Part shown: positions 51,529-59,574 of the stretch, piece after piece
How positions within the stretch are numbered: the first letter of the stretch is position 1
Layout: every line of letters starts with the position of its first letter
Source: Palsa-744 sp963734815
Lineage (GTDB): Bacteria > Actinomycetota > Thermoleophilia > Solirubrobacterales > Solirubrobacteraceae
Direction: 5' to 3'
DNA length: 64,000 bases
Assembly: GCA_963734815.1 (NCBI GenBank)
Contig: CAVTIH010000001.1
Coordinates: 124,001 to 188,000, forward strand
Notes under the pieces: generated by a model
The model's database searches: none
Seen by the model: only the letters and a program-made list of their open reading frames with translations
Told to the model about the DNA's origin: nothing
Translations under genes and position numbers: made by a program

Positions 51529-52419
51529 TTACAGTCGCCGACCGGCGAGGCCCTCGGCGGCCTCGATCATCGCGGCGTAGTCCTCCTCGCCGTGGCCGCG
51601 GCCGACTGTCGCCGCGAGCAGGTCGCGGGCGTGGGCGGCGGCAGGGAACGGCATCCCGGCCGCCTGGGCTTCATCGAGGCAGAGGCGCACGTCCTTGAGC
51701 ATGTGGGCGGTCTTGAACAGGGCGGGGGTGTAGTCGTGCGCGCGCATCGCGTCCGCCTTCAGGTCGAGCTGGGCGGAGGCGCCCGAGCCGCTGGAGAGGA
51801 CCTGCGCGAAGGCGTCGAGGTCGAGGCCGCAAGCGCGCGCAAGCAGCAGCCCCTCGGCCAGCGCGGCGGCGTTGGCGGCACCCACGGAGTTGTTGATCAG
51901 CTTCAGCATCTCGCCCTGCCCGAGCGCGCCGACGTGCACGATCACCTCGCCCATTGCCTCCAGCAGCGGCCGCGCGCGAGCGAAGTCCTCGGCCGCGCCG
52001 CCGGCCATGATCGTCAGCGTGCCCGCCTCGGCGCGTGGGGAGGAGCCGGTGACGGGCGCGTCCAGCATCCGCACCCCGCGCTCAGCCAGAGCGGCGCCGA
52101 TCCGCCGCGTGTCGGTGGGGGCGATCGTGGACATGTCCACGCACAGCAGTCCTTCGTGCGCGCCCGCCGCCGCGCCCTCTTCGCCGAGCAGCACGGAGGC
52201 GACCTGCTCGCCGTCGACGACCATGCTCACGACGATCTCGCTCGCGCGCGCGACCTCGGCGGGGGTCTCCACCGCGCGCGCTCCGTGCTCGGCGGCCCAT
52301 CGAGCAGCCTTGCCGGGGGTGTGCGTCCAGACGGTCAGCGGGAAGCCGGCGCGCCGCACGTTGGCGGCCATCCGCGAGCCCATGATGCCGAGGCCCAGAA
52401 ATCCGATCTGCTCGGGCAT
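51529..52419 (-). CDS. NAD(P)-dependent beta-hydroxyacid dehydrogenase
   Basis: The 296-residue protein has the 3-hydroxyisobutyrate dehydrogenase/glyoxylate reductase layout. The Rossmann start is IGFLGLGIMGSRMAANV, the substrate loop is DAPVTGSSPRAEAGTL, and the catalytic Lys is in MLKLINNSVGAANAA. An all-alpha C-domain follows. It reduces a small aldehyde or keto acid with NAD(P)H; the exact substrate is unknown. Confidence 0.9.
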   Translation of the reverse strand: MPEQIGFLGLGIMGSRMAANVRRAGFPLTVWTHTPGKAARWAAEHGARAVETPAEVARASEIVVSMVVDGEQVASVLLGEEGAAAGAHEGLLCVDMSTIAPTDTRRIGAALAERGVRMLDAPVTGSSPRAEAGTLTIMAGGAAEDFARARPLLEAMGEVIVHVGALGQGEMLKLINNSVGAANAAALAEGLLLARACGLDLDAFAQVLSSGSGASAQLDLKADAMRAHDYTPALFKTAHMLKDVRLCLDEAQAAGMPFPAAAHARDLLAATVGRGHGEEDYAAMIEAAEGLAGRRL

Positions 52420-52493
52420 ACATGCATCCTCCTACAACGGGAGCCTCGATGCGGCCCAGTCGCTGGTTGTGGCCTCAAACTGACACACCACCT

Positions 52494-53684
52494 TCAGAGC
52501 ACGCCCGGGAGCGCGATCCCGAGCGCCGTGCCCAGGCAGCGGGCGGTGTTGAGGATCCCGCTGAGCACTCCCACGCGTGAGCGAGCGCCAGCGCGCATGA
52601 CGGTGGCGTTGTTGACGGGGATAAACGCCCCGAGCCCGGCGCCGACGAGCGTGAGGCCGATCGGCAGGGCGGCGTCGCTGCCTGCGCTCACGACCAGCAC
52701 GCACAGGCCGAGCCCCGCGAGTAGCGGCCCGCCGAGGGTGAGCACGCGCGCCTCGACGTGCTCGGCGAGGCGGCCGGCGAGCGGCGCACAGATCCCGAGC
52801 GCGACCGGCAGCGCCGCGAGCTCCAGGCCGGCGAGCGCGGTGGGGAGGTGCAGCGCGGCGAGGTGGTAGGAGACGGTGTAGAGCGTTGCGAACATGACGC
52901 CGTAGGCGGCCATCGCGCCACCCAGCCCCACCGCGAGGGCGCGCGGGTCGAAGCGCTCGCGCGGGGCGGCGGGGCGGGGTGCCTCGCGCGGGGGGGCGGG
53001 GCGGTGTGCCTCGCGGAGGGCGCCGCGGAGCTTCTCGCCGGCCGTGCGGCTGCGAGGCAGCAGCACCCATGCCAGCGCGATCCCGAGGATCCCGGCGGGG
53101 AGGTTGACGAGGAAGATCAGCTGCCAGCCGCCGAGTGCGAGCAGCAGTCCGCCGATCGCGGGACCGAGCGCGAGACCCACGGCCTGCGCGGCGCCCTGCA
53201 CGCCGAGGCCGCGCGCGAGCAGCCGCGGGGGCTGGCTCTCGACGATCAGCGCGACCGAGTTGGCCTGCAGCATCGCGGCGCCCAGCCCCTGCAGTACGCG
53301 CGCGGCGATCAGCCAGCCGAGCGTGGGGGCCAGGCCGCACAGCACCGAGCCGAGCGTGAAGATGGCGAAGCCGTAGGTGTACAGCAGCTTGCGCCCGAAG
53401 CGGTCGGCGAGCAGCCCGACGGGGACGAGCGTGAGAGCGAGCACCAGCATGTAGGAGAGCGACACCCACCGCACGGTGGCGGCACTCTCGCCGAGGCCGG
53501 CGCCGATGCGAGGCAGCGCGAGCGTCACGATCGAGGCGTCGAGCTGGCCCATGAAGGCCCCGATGCACACCGTCCCGACGACGAAGGCGCCGGCGCGGGA
53601 GCTCTCGCGAATGCGCGCGGGGCGCGCGGGCTCGCGCAGCAGCCACGGCCGCGTCGAGAGGGGGGTGCCGAGAAGTGCGTCCAT
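52494..53684 (-). CDS. MFS transporter
   Basis: The 396-residue protein has about 12 helices, with FMGQLDASIVTLALPRIG (DHA2-type motif D1), GLLADRFGRKLLYTYGF (motif A) and GLALGPAIGGLLLALGGWQLIFLVNLP (motif C). The middle loop (about 210-240) is Arg/Pro-rich. It likely exports a drug or metabolite. It is divergent from a LysR-family gene, whose product is the probable regulator, over a 110-bp AT-rich intergenic region. It is shorter than the 14-helix DHA2 members. Confidence 0.9.
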   Translation of the reverse strand: MDALLGTPLSTRPWLLREPARPARIRESSRAGAFVVGTVCIGAFMGQLDASIVTLALPRIGAGLGESAATVRWVSLSYMLVLALTLVPVGLLADRFGRKLLYTYGFAIFTLGSVLCGLAPTLGWLIAARVLQGLGAAMLQANSVALIVESQPPRLLARGLGVQGAAQAVGLALGPAIGGLLLALGGWQLIFLVNLPAGILGIALAWVLLPRSRTAGEKLRGALREAHRPAPPREAPRPAAPRERFDPRALAVGLGGAMAAYGVMFATLYTVSYHLAALHLPTALAGLELAALPVALGICAPLAGRLAEHVEARVLTLGGPLLAGLGLCVLVVSAGSDAALPIGLTLVGAGLGAFIPVNNATVMRAGARSRVGVLSGILNTARCLGTALGIALPGVL

Positions 53685-53700
53685 AACAGAATTGAAGCGC

Positions 53701-53722
53701 TCTTTGTCTCATAGGTCAAAGA
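53701..53722. promoter_or_regulatory. Inverted repeat in the MFS-LysR intergenic region
   Basis: TCTTTG and CAAAGA form perfect 6-bp arms with a 10-bp spacer, and an AT-rich tract (TTTTTATATATATTT) follows. Position between divergent MFS and LysR genes matches a LysR-regulator operator; the T-N11-A rule is nearly met. Confidence 0.55.
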
Positions 53723-53794
53723 CATTTTTATATATATTTGGATAGGATAAACTTATGAATGAGAGGGGCCCGCGGTGCTTTCCGGCGGTGGTCG

Positions 53795-54664
53795 ATGGAT
53801 GAGAAACGGCTGCGGTACTTCCTGGCGGTCGTGGAGGACGGCAGCGTGACGAGGGCGGCAGGCCGGCTGCACGTGGCGCAGCCCTCGCTCTCGCAGACCC
53901 TGCGTGCGCTGGAGGGCGAGTTGGGGGTGGAGCTGTTCCATCGCGTGGGCCGCGGCCTGCGACTGTCGGCGGCCGGCCACGCGCTGGTCGGCCCGGCGCG
54001 CGAGGTGCTGAGCGCGATCGACGCCGCGCGCGGCGCGGTGAGCGAGGTGGCGGAGGTGCTGGCGGGCACGCTCGAGATCGCGGCGCTGGCGACGCTCGCG
54101 GTGGACCCACTGGCGGCGTTGATCGGTCGCTTCCGCCGCGAGTACCCGGGGGTGGCGGTGAGGGTGCAGGAACCACCCAGCACCGCGGGCGTCGGCGCAA
54201 TGGTGCGCGAGGGAACCTGCGAGCTGGGCTTCGCGCGCCTGCCGCTGCCCCGGGACGATTTGCTAGCGCGCGAGCTGGGCCGGCAGGAGTTGCTGTTCGT
54301 GCTGCCGCCCGACAGCTCCCTGCCGCACGAGGGCGCACTGGCGGCGAGCACGCTGCGCGACATCCCCCTCGTGGTGAGCCCGCCCGGAACCTCGACGCGG
54401 ATGTTGCTGGAGCAGGCGCTGGAGGCGGTGGGCGTGACCCCGCGGATCGCGGTCCAGACCGACGCCCGCGAGGCGATCGTCTCATTGGTGCTGGAGGGCG
54501 CCGGCGCCGCGCTGCTGCCTGCACCGCTCGCGCACGAGGCGGGCCGCCGCGGCGCCGTGGTGCGCGCCGCGCGCCCCCGAATCGTGCGGCGTATCGGGCT
54601 GGTGCACCGCGACGGGCGGCTCTCGCCCGCGGCGCGCGCGTTCGTGGCGCTTGCGGCCGGCTGA
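53795..54664 (+). CDS. LysR-family transcriptional regulator
   Basis: The 289-residue product from ATG 53795 has the LysR wHTH (LRYFLAVVEDGSVTRAAGRL, QPSLSQTLRALEGELGVELF) and a periplasmic-binding-like effector domain (LEIAALATLAVDPLAALI, DIPLVVSPPGTSTRML). It is divergent from the MFS gene, which it probably regulates in response to a small molecule. An in-frame start at 53759 adds 12 residues unlike the family. Confidence 0.92.
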   Translation: MDEKRLRYFLAVVEDGSVTRAAGRLHVAQPSLSQTLRALEGELGVELFHRVGRGLRLSAAGHALVGPAREVLSAIDAARGAVSEVAEVLAGTLEIAALATLAVDPLAALIGRFRREYPGVAVRVQEPPSTAGVGAMVREGTCELGFARLPLPRDDLLARELGRQELLFVLPPDSSLPHEGALAASTLRDIPLVVSPPGTSTRMLLEQALEAVGVTPRIAVQTDAREAIVSLVLEGAGAALLPAPLAHEAGRRGAVVRAARPRIVRRIGLVHRDGRLSPAARAFVALAAG

Positions 54665-54700
54665 CCTCCCATCCACGCGGCGGCCTATCGTGCAGGGTTC

Positions 54701-57532
54701 ATGTCTCCCCCCTTCCATGCAACCCTCGAACAGGGCGAAGCGGTGCTGCGCTTCCCCTACGACGAGCGCCTGCGCACGCTGCTGCGCGCGATCCCCGGGC
54801 GGCGCTGGGATCCGCAGGAGCGGGCGTGGTGCGTGCCGCTGGAGCCCGAGTCCGCGGAGGCGCTCGCGCGGCTGCTGGCCGAGCTGCCGCGGCCCGAGGT
54901 GAGCGAGCCGCTCGCGCACGCGATCGAGCGCCGCCGTCGCAAGCGCCGTCACGGGGAGTGCGTGGTCGAGCGGGTGCGACCCGACGCGGGGTGGTGGCTG
55001 GGCTTTGCGACCGACGGCGACGCGGAGCTGCTGGAGGCGCTGATGGAACACCCCGACGCCTACGGCCTCCCCACGATCGGGCGGGCGCAGATCCCGCTCG
55101 ACGATCTCGCGGTGCGGATGGTGGGGGAGCTGAACACCCGCTTTACGAGCCTGCGTCTCAGCGAGGACGCGCGGTTGGCGCTGGTGGCGCTGCGCGAGCA
55201 GGCTCGCCGGGAAGCCAGCGCGGGATCGCGGGGCGTCGACGGGCCGGGGGGCGAAGCGGGGGGGAGCTGGTCGGGGGGGCGCGGATCGGAGGGAGACGAA
55301 TCGGAGGACGAGCGGCGGCGCAAGCAAGCGATGGCATCCCGCCTCGACGCGCTGGATGAGGTCGCGCTGTGCCGCGACCGCCGCGGCCGGCAGTGGATCC
55401 TGCTCGCCGCCGTGCACACCCCGCTGGCACGCGTGCTCGCCGAGCGAGCGGGCCTGCGCGGGGGCGAGGGCCCCGCGGGGACGTACGCGCTCGCGGCGGT
55501 GACGCACGACGCGCCGCAGATCGCCGAGCTGCTCGACCAGCTGGAGGCGGGGAGCGTCGACGCACGCGTAAGCGCGTGGCTGGAGCGCGCCACCGAGTGG
55601 CGCGGCAATATCGAGGTGGGAGGCTCGGGCGAGGAGCCGGTGTTTCTACTGCTGGGTGACCCCGACCGCCTGCCCGAAGCGCTGCGCGAGCGCGCGACGA
55701 CGGTGCCGGGCGGCGCCAGTGTGCCGCTCACGCTGGAGTCGTGGCGGCTGATGGATGGGCGGCTGCGTGGCTGGGTCAGCGCGGCCGCGAGGCGCTGCGC
55801 GGCGGCGCTGCGCGAGGGACGCCCCGCGCCGCCCGCCGTGCTGGAGCGCTCGGCGATTCACGACGACCCCACGTTCGTGCTCGCGCCCGGTCACGACCCC
55901 ATCCAGCTGGAGGCGTTCGCGAGCCTGGGGGGAGCGCTGCCGGTGAAGCCGCCGCGTGGCTCCGGCGCCCGACACGAGCATGCCCAGCTGCCGGCGATCC
56001 ACGCCGATCCCTTCTGCGTGCCGGAGCTCGACGCCTTCCTGGCCGAGCGCGGGACGTGGGTGGATCCGGCGGCACTCGAGCTGCTGCAGGAGGTTCGCGA
56101 GGAGCACGCCCGCGCGGCCGGTCTCGTCGCGCTCTCGGCGGCAACCGACGCGACGCTCGAGATCCCGGGGCTGGGAGGTGAGCTGAAGCCCTTCCAGCGC
56201 GCCGGCGTCAGCTACATGCTGTCCCAGCGGCGCGCCTTCCTCGCCGACGAGCAGGGGCTCGGCAAGACGATCGAGGCGCTCGCGGCGCTGGAGGCCGATG
56301 GCGCCTACCCGGCGGTGGTTGTGTGCCCGGCCAGCCTCAAGCTCAACTGGCTGCGCGAGATCGAGCGGTGGCTGCCGCGGCGCGGCGTGCGCGTGCTGAT
56401 GGGCACCGGCCGCAGCTCCTTACCGCTGGCGGAGATCACCGTGGTCAACTACGACATCCTCGCGGCGCGCTTGGACGAGCTGCGCGCACTGGAGCCGCGC
56501 GCGCTGGTGCTGGACGAGTCGCATTACTGCAAGAACGCCGCCGCCAAGCGCACCCAGGCCGTGCAGCGGCTGGCCGCCGCGGTGCCGAGCAACGGCCTGG
56601 TGATGGCGCTCACCGGCACGCCGGTGATGAACCGCCCCCCGGAGCTGATCGCGCAGCTGCGGATCCTCGGGCGCCTGCACGACTTCGGCTCGGGCGCGCA
56701 GTTCGGCCGGCGCTTCCGCGGGCCCGACGCGCACCTGCGCCTGCACTGGCACCTGCGCGCGCGCTGCTTCGTGCGCCGCCTGAAGTCCGAGGTGCTGCCG
56801 CAGCTGCCCGCCAAGACGCGCGCGGTGGTGCCGGTGGAGCTCGACAACGAGGCCGAGTACCGCCTCGCCGAGCGCGACGTGGTTGCGTGGCTGCAGAGTC
56901 AGCCGCTCGATCTGCGCGAGCTCGACGCGAAGGTTGCCGCGGCGCTGCGCGCCGAGCGCCTGGTGCGGTTGAACGCGCTGAAGCTGCTCGCTGCGCGCGG
57001 CAAGCTGCATGGGGCGCTGGCGTGGATCCACGACTTCCTCTCCTCCGGCGAGCGCCTCGTGGTGTTCGCCCACCACCGTGAGATCCAGCGCGCCGTGCGC
57101 GAGCGCTTCCCGGGCGCATTGCACATCCTCGGCCAGGACAGCCCGACCGCGCGTGAGGCGGCGCTGAGCGCCTTCCAGGAGCCCGACGGTGAGGGCAACC
57201 AGCTGATCATCTGCTCGATCGACGTCGCTGGTCAGGGGTTGACGCTGACGCGCTCCTCCAACGTCGCCTTCCTGGAGCTCGACTGGACCCCCGCCAAGCA
57301 CGATCAGGCCGAGGATCGCTGCCACCGCATCGGCCAGCAGGACGCGGTCAACGCCACCTACCTGCTCGCCGCCGACACGATCGACGAGACGATCGGCGCG
57401 CTGCTGGAGCGCAAGCGCGCGGTGATCGCCGCCGTCACCGATGGCCGCGCCGAGGACGAGGAGGGCGTGGTGGACGCGCTCGTGCGCTCGCTGCGCGGCG
57501 AGCCCTACCGCCATCTGCGGGCGGTGGCGTGA
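54701..57532 (+). CDS. SNF2-family helicase with HARP-like N-terminus
   Basis: The 943-residue protein starts with a roughly 70-residue region (YDERLRTLLRAIPGRRWDPQERAWCVPLE) resembling the HARP domain of SMARCAL1-type annealing helicases. A middle region (about 70-480) with an acidic Gly-rich insert near 175-205 follows. The SNF2 motor has FLADEQGLGKTIEALAAL (Walker A), LVLDESHYCKN (DESH box), LTGTPVMNRPPEL, and the C-domain motif QAEDRCHRIGQQDAVNATYLL. It translocates on DNA and may remodel replication or repair intermediates. It follows the LysR gene on the same strand. Confidence 0.88.
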   Translation: MSPPFHATLEQGEAVLRFPYDERLRTLLRAIPGRRWDPQERAWCVPLEPESAEALARLLAELPRPEVSEPLAHAIERRRRKRRHGECVVERVRPDAGWWLGFATDGDAELLEALMEHPDAYGLPTIGRAQIPLDDLAVRMVGELNTRFTSLRLSEDARLALVALREQARREASAGSRGVDGPGGEAGGSWSGGRGSEGDESEDERRRKQAMASRLDALDEVALCRDRRGRQWILLAAVHTPLARVLAERAGLRGGEGPAGTYALAAVTHDAPQIAELLDQLEAGSVDARVSAWLERATEWRGNIEVGGSGEEPVFLLLGDPDRLPEALRERATTVPGGASVPLTLESWRLMDGRLRGWVSAAARRCAAALREGRPAPPAVLERSAIHDDPTFVLAPGHDPIQLEAFASLGGALPVKPPRGSGARHEHAQLPAIHADPFCVPELDAFLAERGTWVDPAALELLQEVREEHARAAGLVALSAATDATLEIPGLGGELKPFQRAGVSYMLSQRRAFLADEQGLGKTIEALAALEADGAYPAVVVCPASLKLNWLREIERWLPRRGVRVLMGTGRSSLPLAEITVVNYDILAARLDELRALEPRALVLDESHYCKNAAAKRTQAVQRLAAAVPSNGLVMALTGTPVMNRPPELIAQLRILGRLHDFGSGAQFGRRFRGPDAHLRLHWHLRARCFVRRLKSEVLPQLPAKTRAVVPVELDNEAEYRLAERDVVAWLQSQPLDLRELDAKVAAALRAERLVRLNALKLLAARGKLHGALAWIHDFLSSGERLVVFAHHREIQRAVRERFPGALHILGQDSPTAREAALSAFQEPDGEGNQLIICSIDVAGQGLTLTRSSNVAFLELDWTPAKHDQAEDRCHRIGQQDAVNATYLLAADTIDETIGALLERKRAVIAAVTDGRAEDEEGVVDALVRSLRGEPYRHLRAVA

Positions 57533-57598
57533 GGGCCGCCTGTGGAAAACCGGCGGGTACGCGCTCCTACAGCTGCAACCAGAAGTAGAGCTTGGCGC

Positions 57599-59035
57599 TC
57601 ACCTTGCGAACAGGGGTGGGCGGCGCTCCTGCCAGCCCTCGGCCTGCTCCAGCTGGGCCGCCAGCGAGATCAGGCGCGGCTCGCTGTTGGCCGGCCCCAG
57701 CAGTGAGACACCAAGCGGCAGGCCCTCCGCGGTGAGGCCCGCCGGCACGTTCATGCCCGGCCAGCCCAGCACGTTCCAAGGCCACGCGTAGGGGCAGGCG
57801 CCGACCACGACCTTGTCGGTGTCCCAGTGGCCGAGGCCGTCGATCGCCCCGACTCGCTCCGGGGGCTTCGCGGTGGTCGGCGTCAGCACCACGTCCACGC
57901 GTTTGAAGATGCTCCCGACCTGGCGCTGCAGCGGGCGCTCGAGTGCCTTCGCCAGCGCCAGCACCGGCCCGCCGAAGAGACGCCCCATGCGCGCGTTGTG
58001 CAGCGTGCGCGGGTCCAGCTGCGTGGGGTCGGGCACGCGCTCGATCCACTCGCTGAGCCCTGCCGTGGAGCGCGGCACGAACGCCAGCCCGATCAGCCGG
58101 TAGGGCGGGTCGTCGCGCACCACCTCGTGGCCCAACCCGCGCAGCACCTCGGCGATCCGCTCGACCGCGGCGCGCACGCGCCCGTCCAGCTTGGCGGGCA
58201 CGATGGCGAAGGGGATTCGCAGCGACAGCCCGATCCGCAGGCGCCCCGGCGCGCGTTTGGCCGCCGTCGCGTACGGCTCCGCGGGTGGCGGTGGTCGGTG
58301 GCGGTCGCCGGGGTGGCTGCCGCTCAGCACGTCCAGCATCAGCGCGGCGTCCTCTACCGTGCGCGTCAGCGGGCCGAGGCACGTCACGCCCTTGAACGCC
58401 TCCGGTTCCGGCCACGTCGAGATGCGCCCGCGCTGGGGCTTGATTCCCACGAGGCCGGTCCACGCCGCCGGGATCCTCACCGAGCCGCCGCCATCCGATC
58501 CCATCGCGCCGCTCACCAGCCCGGCTGCCACCGCCGCCGCGGCCCCGCCGGAGGAGCCCCCGGGGGTGTGCTCGAGGCTCCACGGGTTGCGCGTTACCCC
58601 GTACGCGCGGCTTTCCGTGAACGGCCACTGGCCGAGCTCGGGCGTGTTGGTCTTGCCGATGATCACGGCGCCGGCCTGCTTGAGGCGGCGCACCGACTCG
58701 CAGTCTTGTGTGCGCGGTGCGAAGCTGCCGGGGCAGCCGAAGCGGCTCTCCTCGCCCGCGAGGTCCACGTCGTCCTTGATTGCCACGGGGACGCCTTGCA
58801 GTGGCGCGTGCTCGCCCCGCGCGCGGCGGCGGTCGGCCTCCTCCGCGTCGGCGCGCGCGCCCTCCGCGCGCACGCAGCGAAACGCGTTGAGCGTGTCCTC
58901 CGAGGCTTCGATGCGCTGCAGCGACGCCTCCACCAGCTCCCGCGCCGAGACCTCGCCCGCCGCCAGCATCCGCGCGTGCTCTGCCACCCCGGCGAACGCC
59001 AGCTCCGCGGACGGGGCGGGCGCACGGTCGCTCAC
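57599..59035 (-). CDS. Amidase-signature family hydrolase
   Basis: The 478-residue protein has the amidase signature. The catalytic Lys is in VPVAIKDDVDLAG. The Gly/Ser-rich stretch is GGSSGGAAAAVAAG, with SDGGGSVRIPAAWTGLVGIKP supplying the cis-Ser and nucleophilic Ser. It hydrolyses a small amide. It contains none of the GatA-specific context (gatB or gatC nearby), so a tRNA amidotransferase role is unlikely. Its GTG start overlaps the stop of the small gene upstream by four bases. Confidence 0.92.
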   Translation of the reverse strand: MSDRAPAPSAELAFAGVAEHARMLAAGEVSARELVEASLQRIEASEDTLNAFRCVRAEGARADAEEADRRRARGEHAPLQGVPVAIKDDVDLAGEESRFGCPGSFAPRTQDCESVRRLKQAGAVIIGKTNTPELGQWPFTESRAYGVTRNPWSLEHTPGGSSGGAAAAVAAGLVSGAMGSDGGGSVRIPAAWTGLVGIKPQRGRISTWPEPEAFKGVTCLGPLTRTVEDAALMLDVLSGSHPGDRHRPPPPAEPYATAAKRAPGRLRIGLSLRIPFAIVPAKLDGRVRAAVERIAEVLRGLGHEVVRDDPPYRLIGLAFVPRSTAGLSEWIERVPDPTQLDPRTLHNARMGRLFGGPVLALAKALERPLQRQVGSIFKRVDVVLTPTTAKPPERVGAIDGLGHWDTDKVVVGACPYAWPWNVLGWPGMNVPAGLTAEGLPLGVSLLGPANSEPRLISLAAQLEQAEGWQERRPPLFAR

Positions 59036-59205
59036 GAGCCCGGCGGCCGCCTGCGCGAGGAGAGGTGTTCCTGGTTCTGCTGGCGCTCGCCCCTGATTTG
59101 GATCGCCATGTACACGACGATCACGTTGACCACGATCCCGATCCCGATGAACGTGATGAGCAGGCCTACGTCCTTGCTGAAGGCTGGGCTGGCGGCGAGA
59201 AGCAT
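59032..59205 (-). CDS. Small single-TM protein
   Basis: The 57-residue product from ATG 59205 has one membrane helix (LLITFIGIGIVVNVIVVYMAI) and a basic tail (RGERQQNQEHLSSRRRP). Its stop overlaps the amidase start as GTGA, so it is translationally coupled. It may serve as an anchor or be a short upstream peptide; no family is known. Upstream bases 59206-59399 contain nothing else I can support. Confidence 0.55.
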   Translation of the reverse strand: MLLAASPAFSKDVGLLITFIGIGIVVNVIVVYMAIQIRGERQQNQEHLSSRRRPPGS

Positions 59206-59399
59206 TTGTTTCGATGGCTCTCCGTCGGGGGTTGGGCGAACGTTTGGGAGCCTACCATCCGTCGGCGTCGCAGCGCGTAAGCTCTCGCGTCGCGGGCGCG
59301 CATCGGGCGTCGGGGCGCCACTCAGCCCCATGGTCCGCGCGCCTGCCCAGCCAGGGTCGGTAGCCTTAGGGAGTCGCTGCGCCTCGCGCAAACGATGTT

Positions 59400-59488
59400 G
59401 GAGAGGTGCCGGAGCGGTTGAACGGGCGCGACTGGAAATCGCGTAACGGGGGTAACCTCGTTCGAGGGTTCGAATCCCTCCCTCTCCG
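59400..59488 (+). tRNA. tRNA-Ser (anticodon GGA)
   Basis: Acceptor arms GGAGAGG and CCTCTCC pair, with discriminator G. The anticodon stem GCGCGA/TCGCGT closes loop CTGGAAA (anticodon GGA). A long variable arm (GTAACGGGGGTAACCTCG region) marks the serine type, and the T arm is GAGGG-TTCGAAT-CCCTC. Length is 89 nt and no CCA is encoded. Confidence 0.96.
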
Positions 59489-59574
59489 TGCTGCTTGATG
59501 TTCGAACCTCGAAGAGGGCCCGTCGACTGGCGACGTCTAGCCCGCGATGTTGCCGCGGCGGTCAGGGGTGTCTG

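Noticed and set aside
53759..53794. An earlier in-frame start for the LysR gene
   Set aside because: The extra 12 residues do not match LysR N-termini, which begin with the MDEKRLRYF block at 53795.
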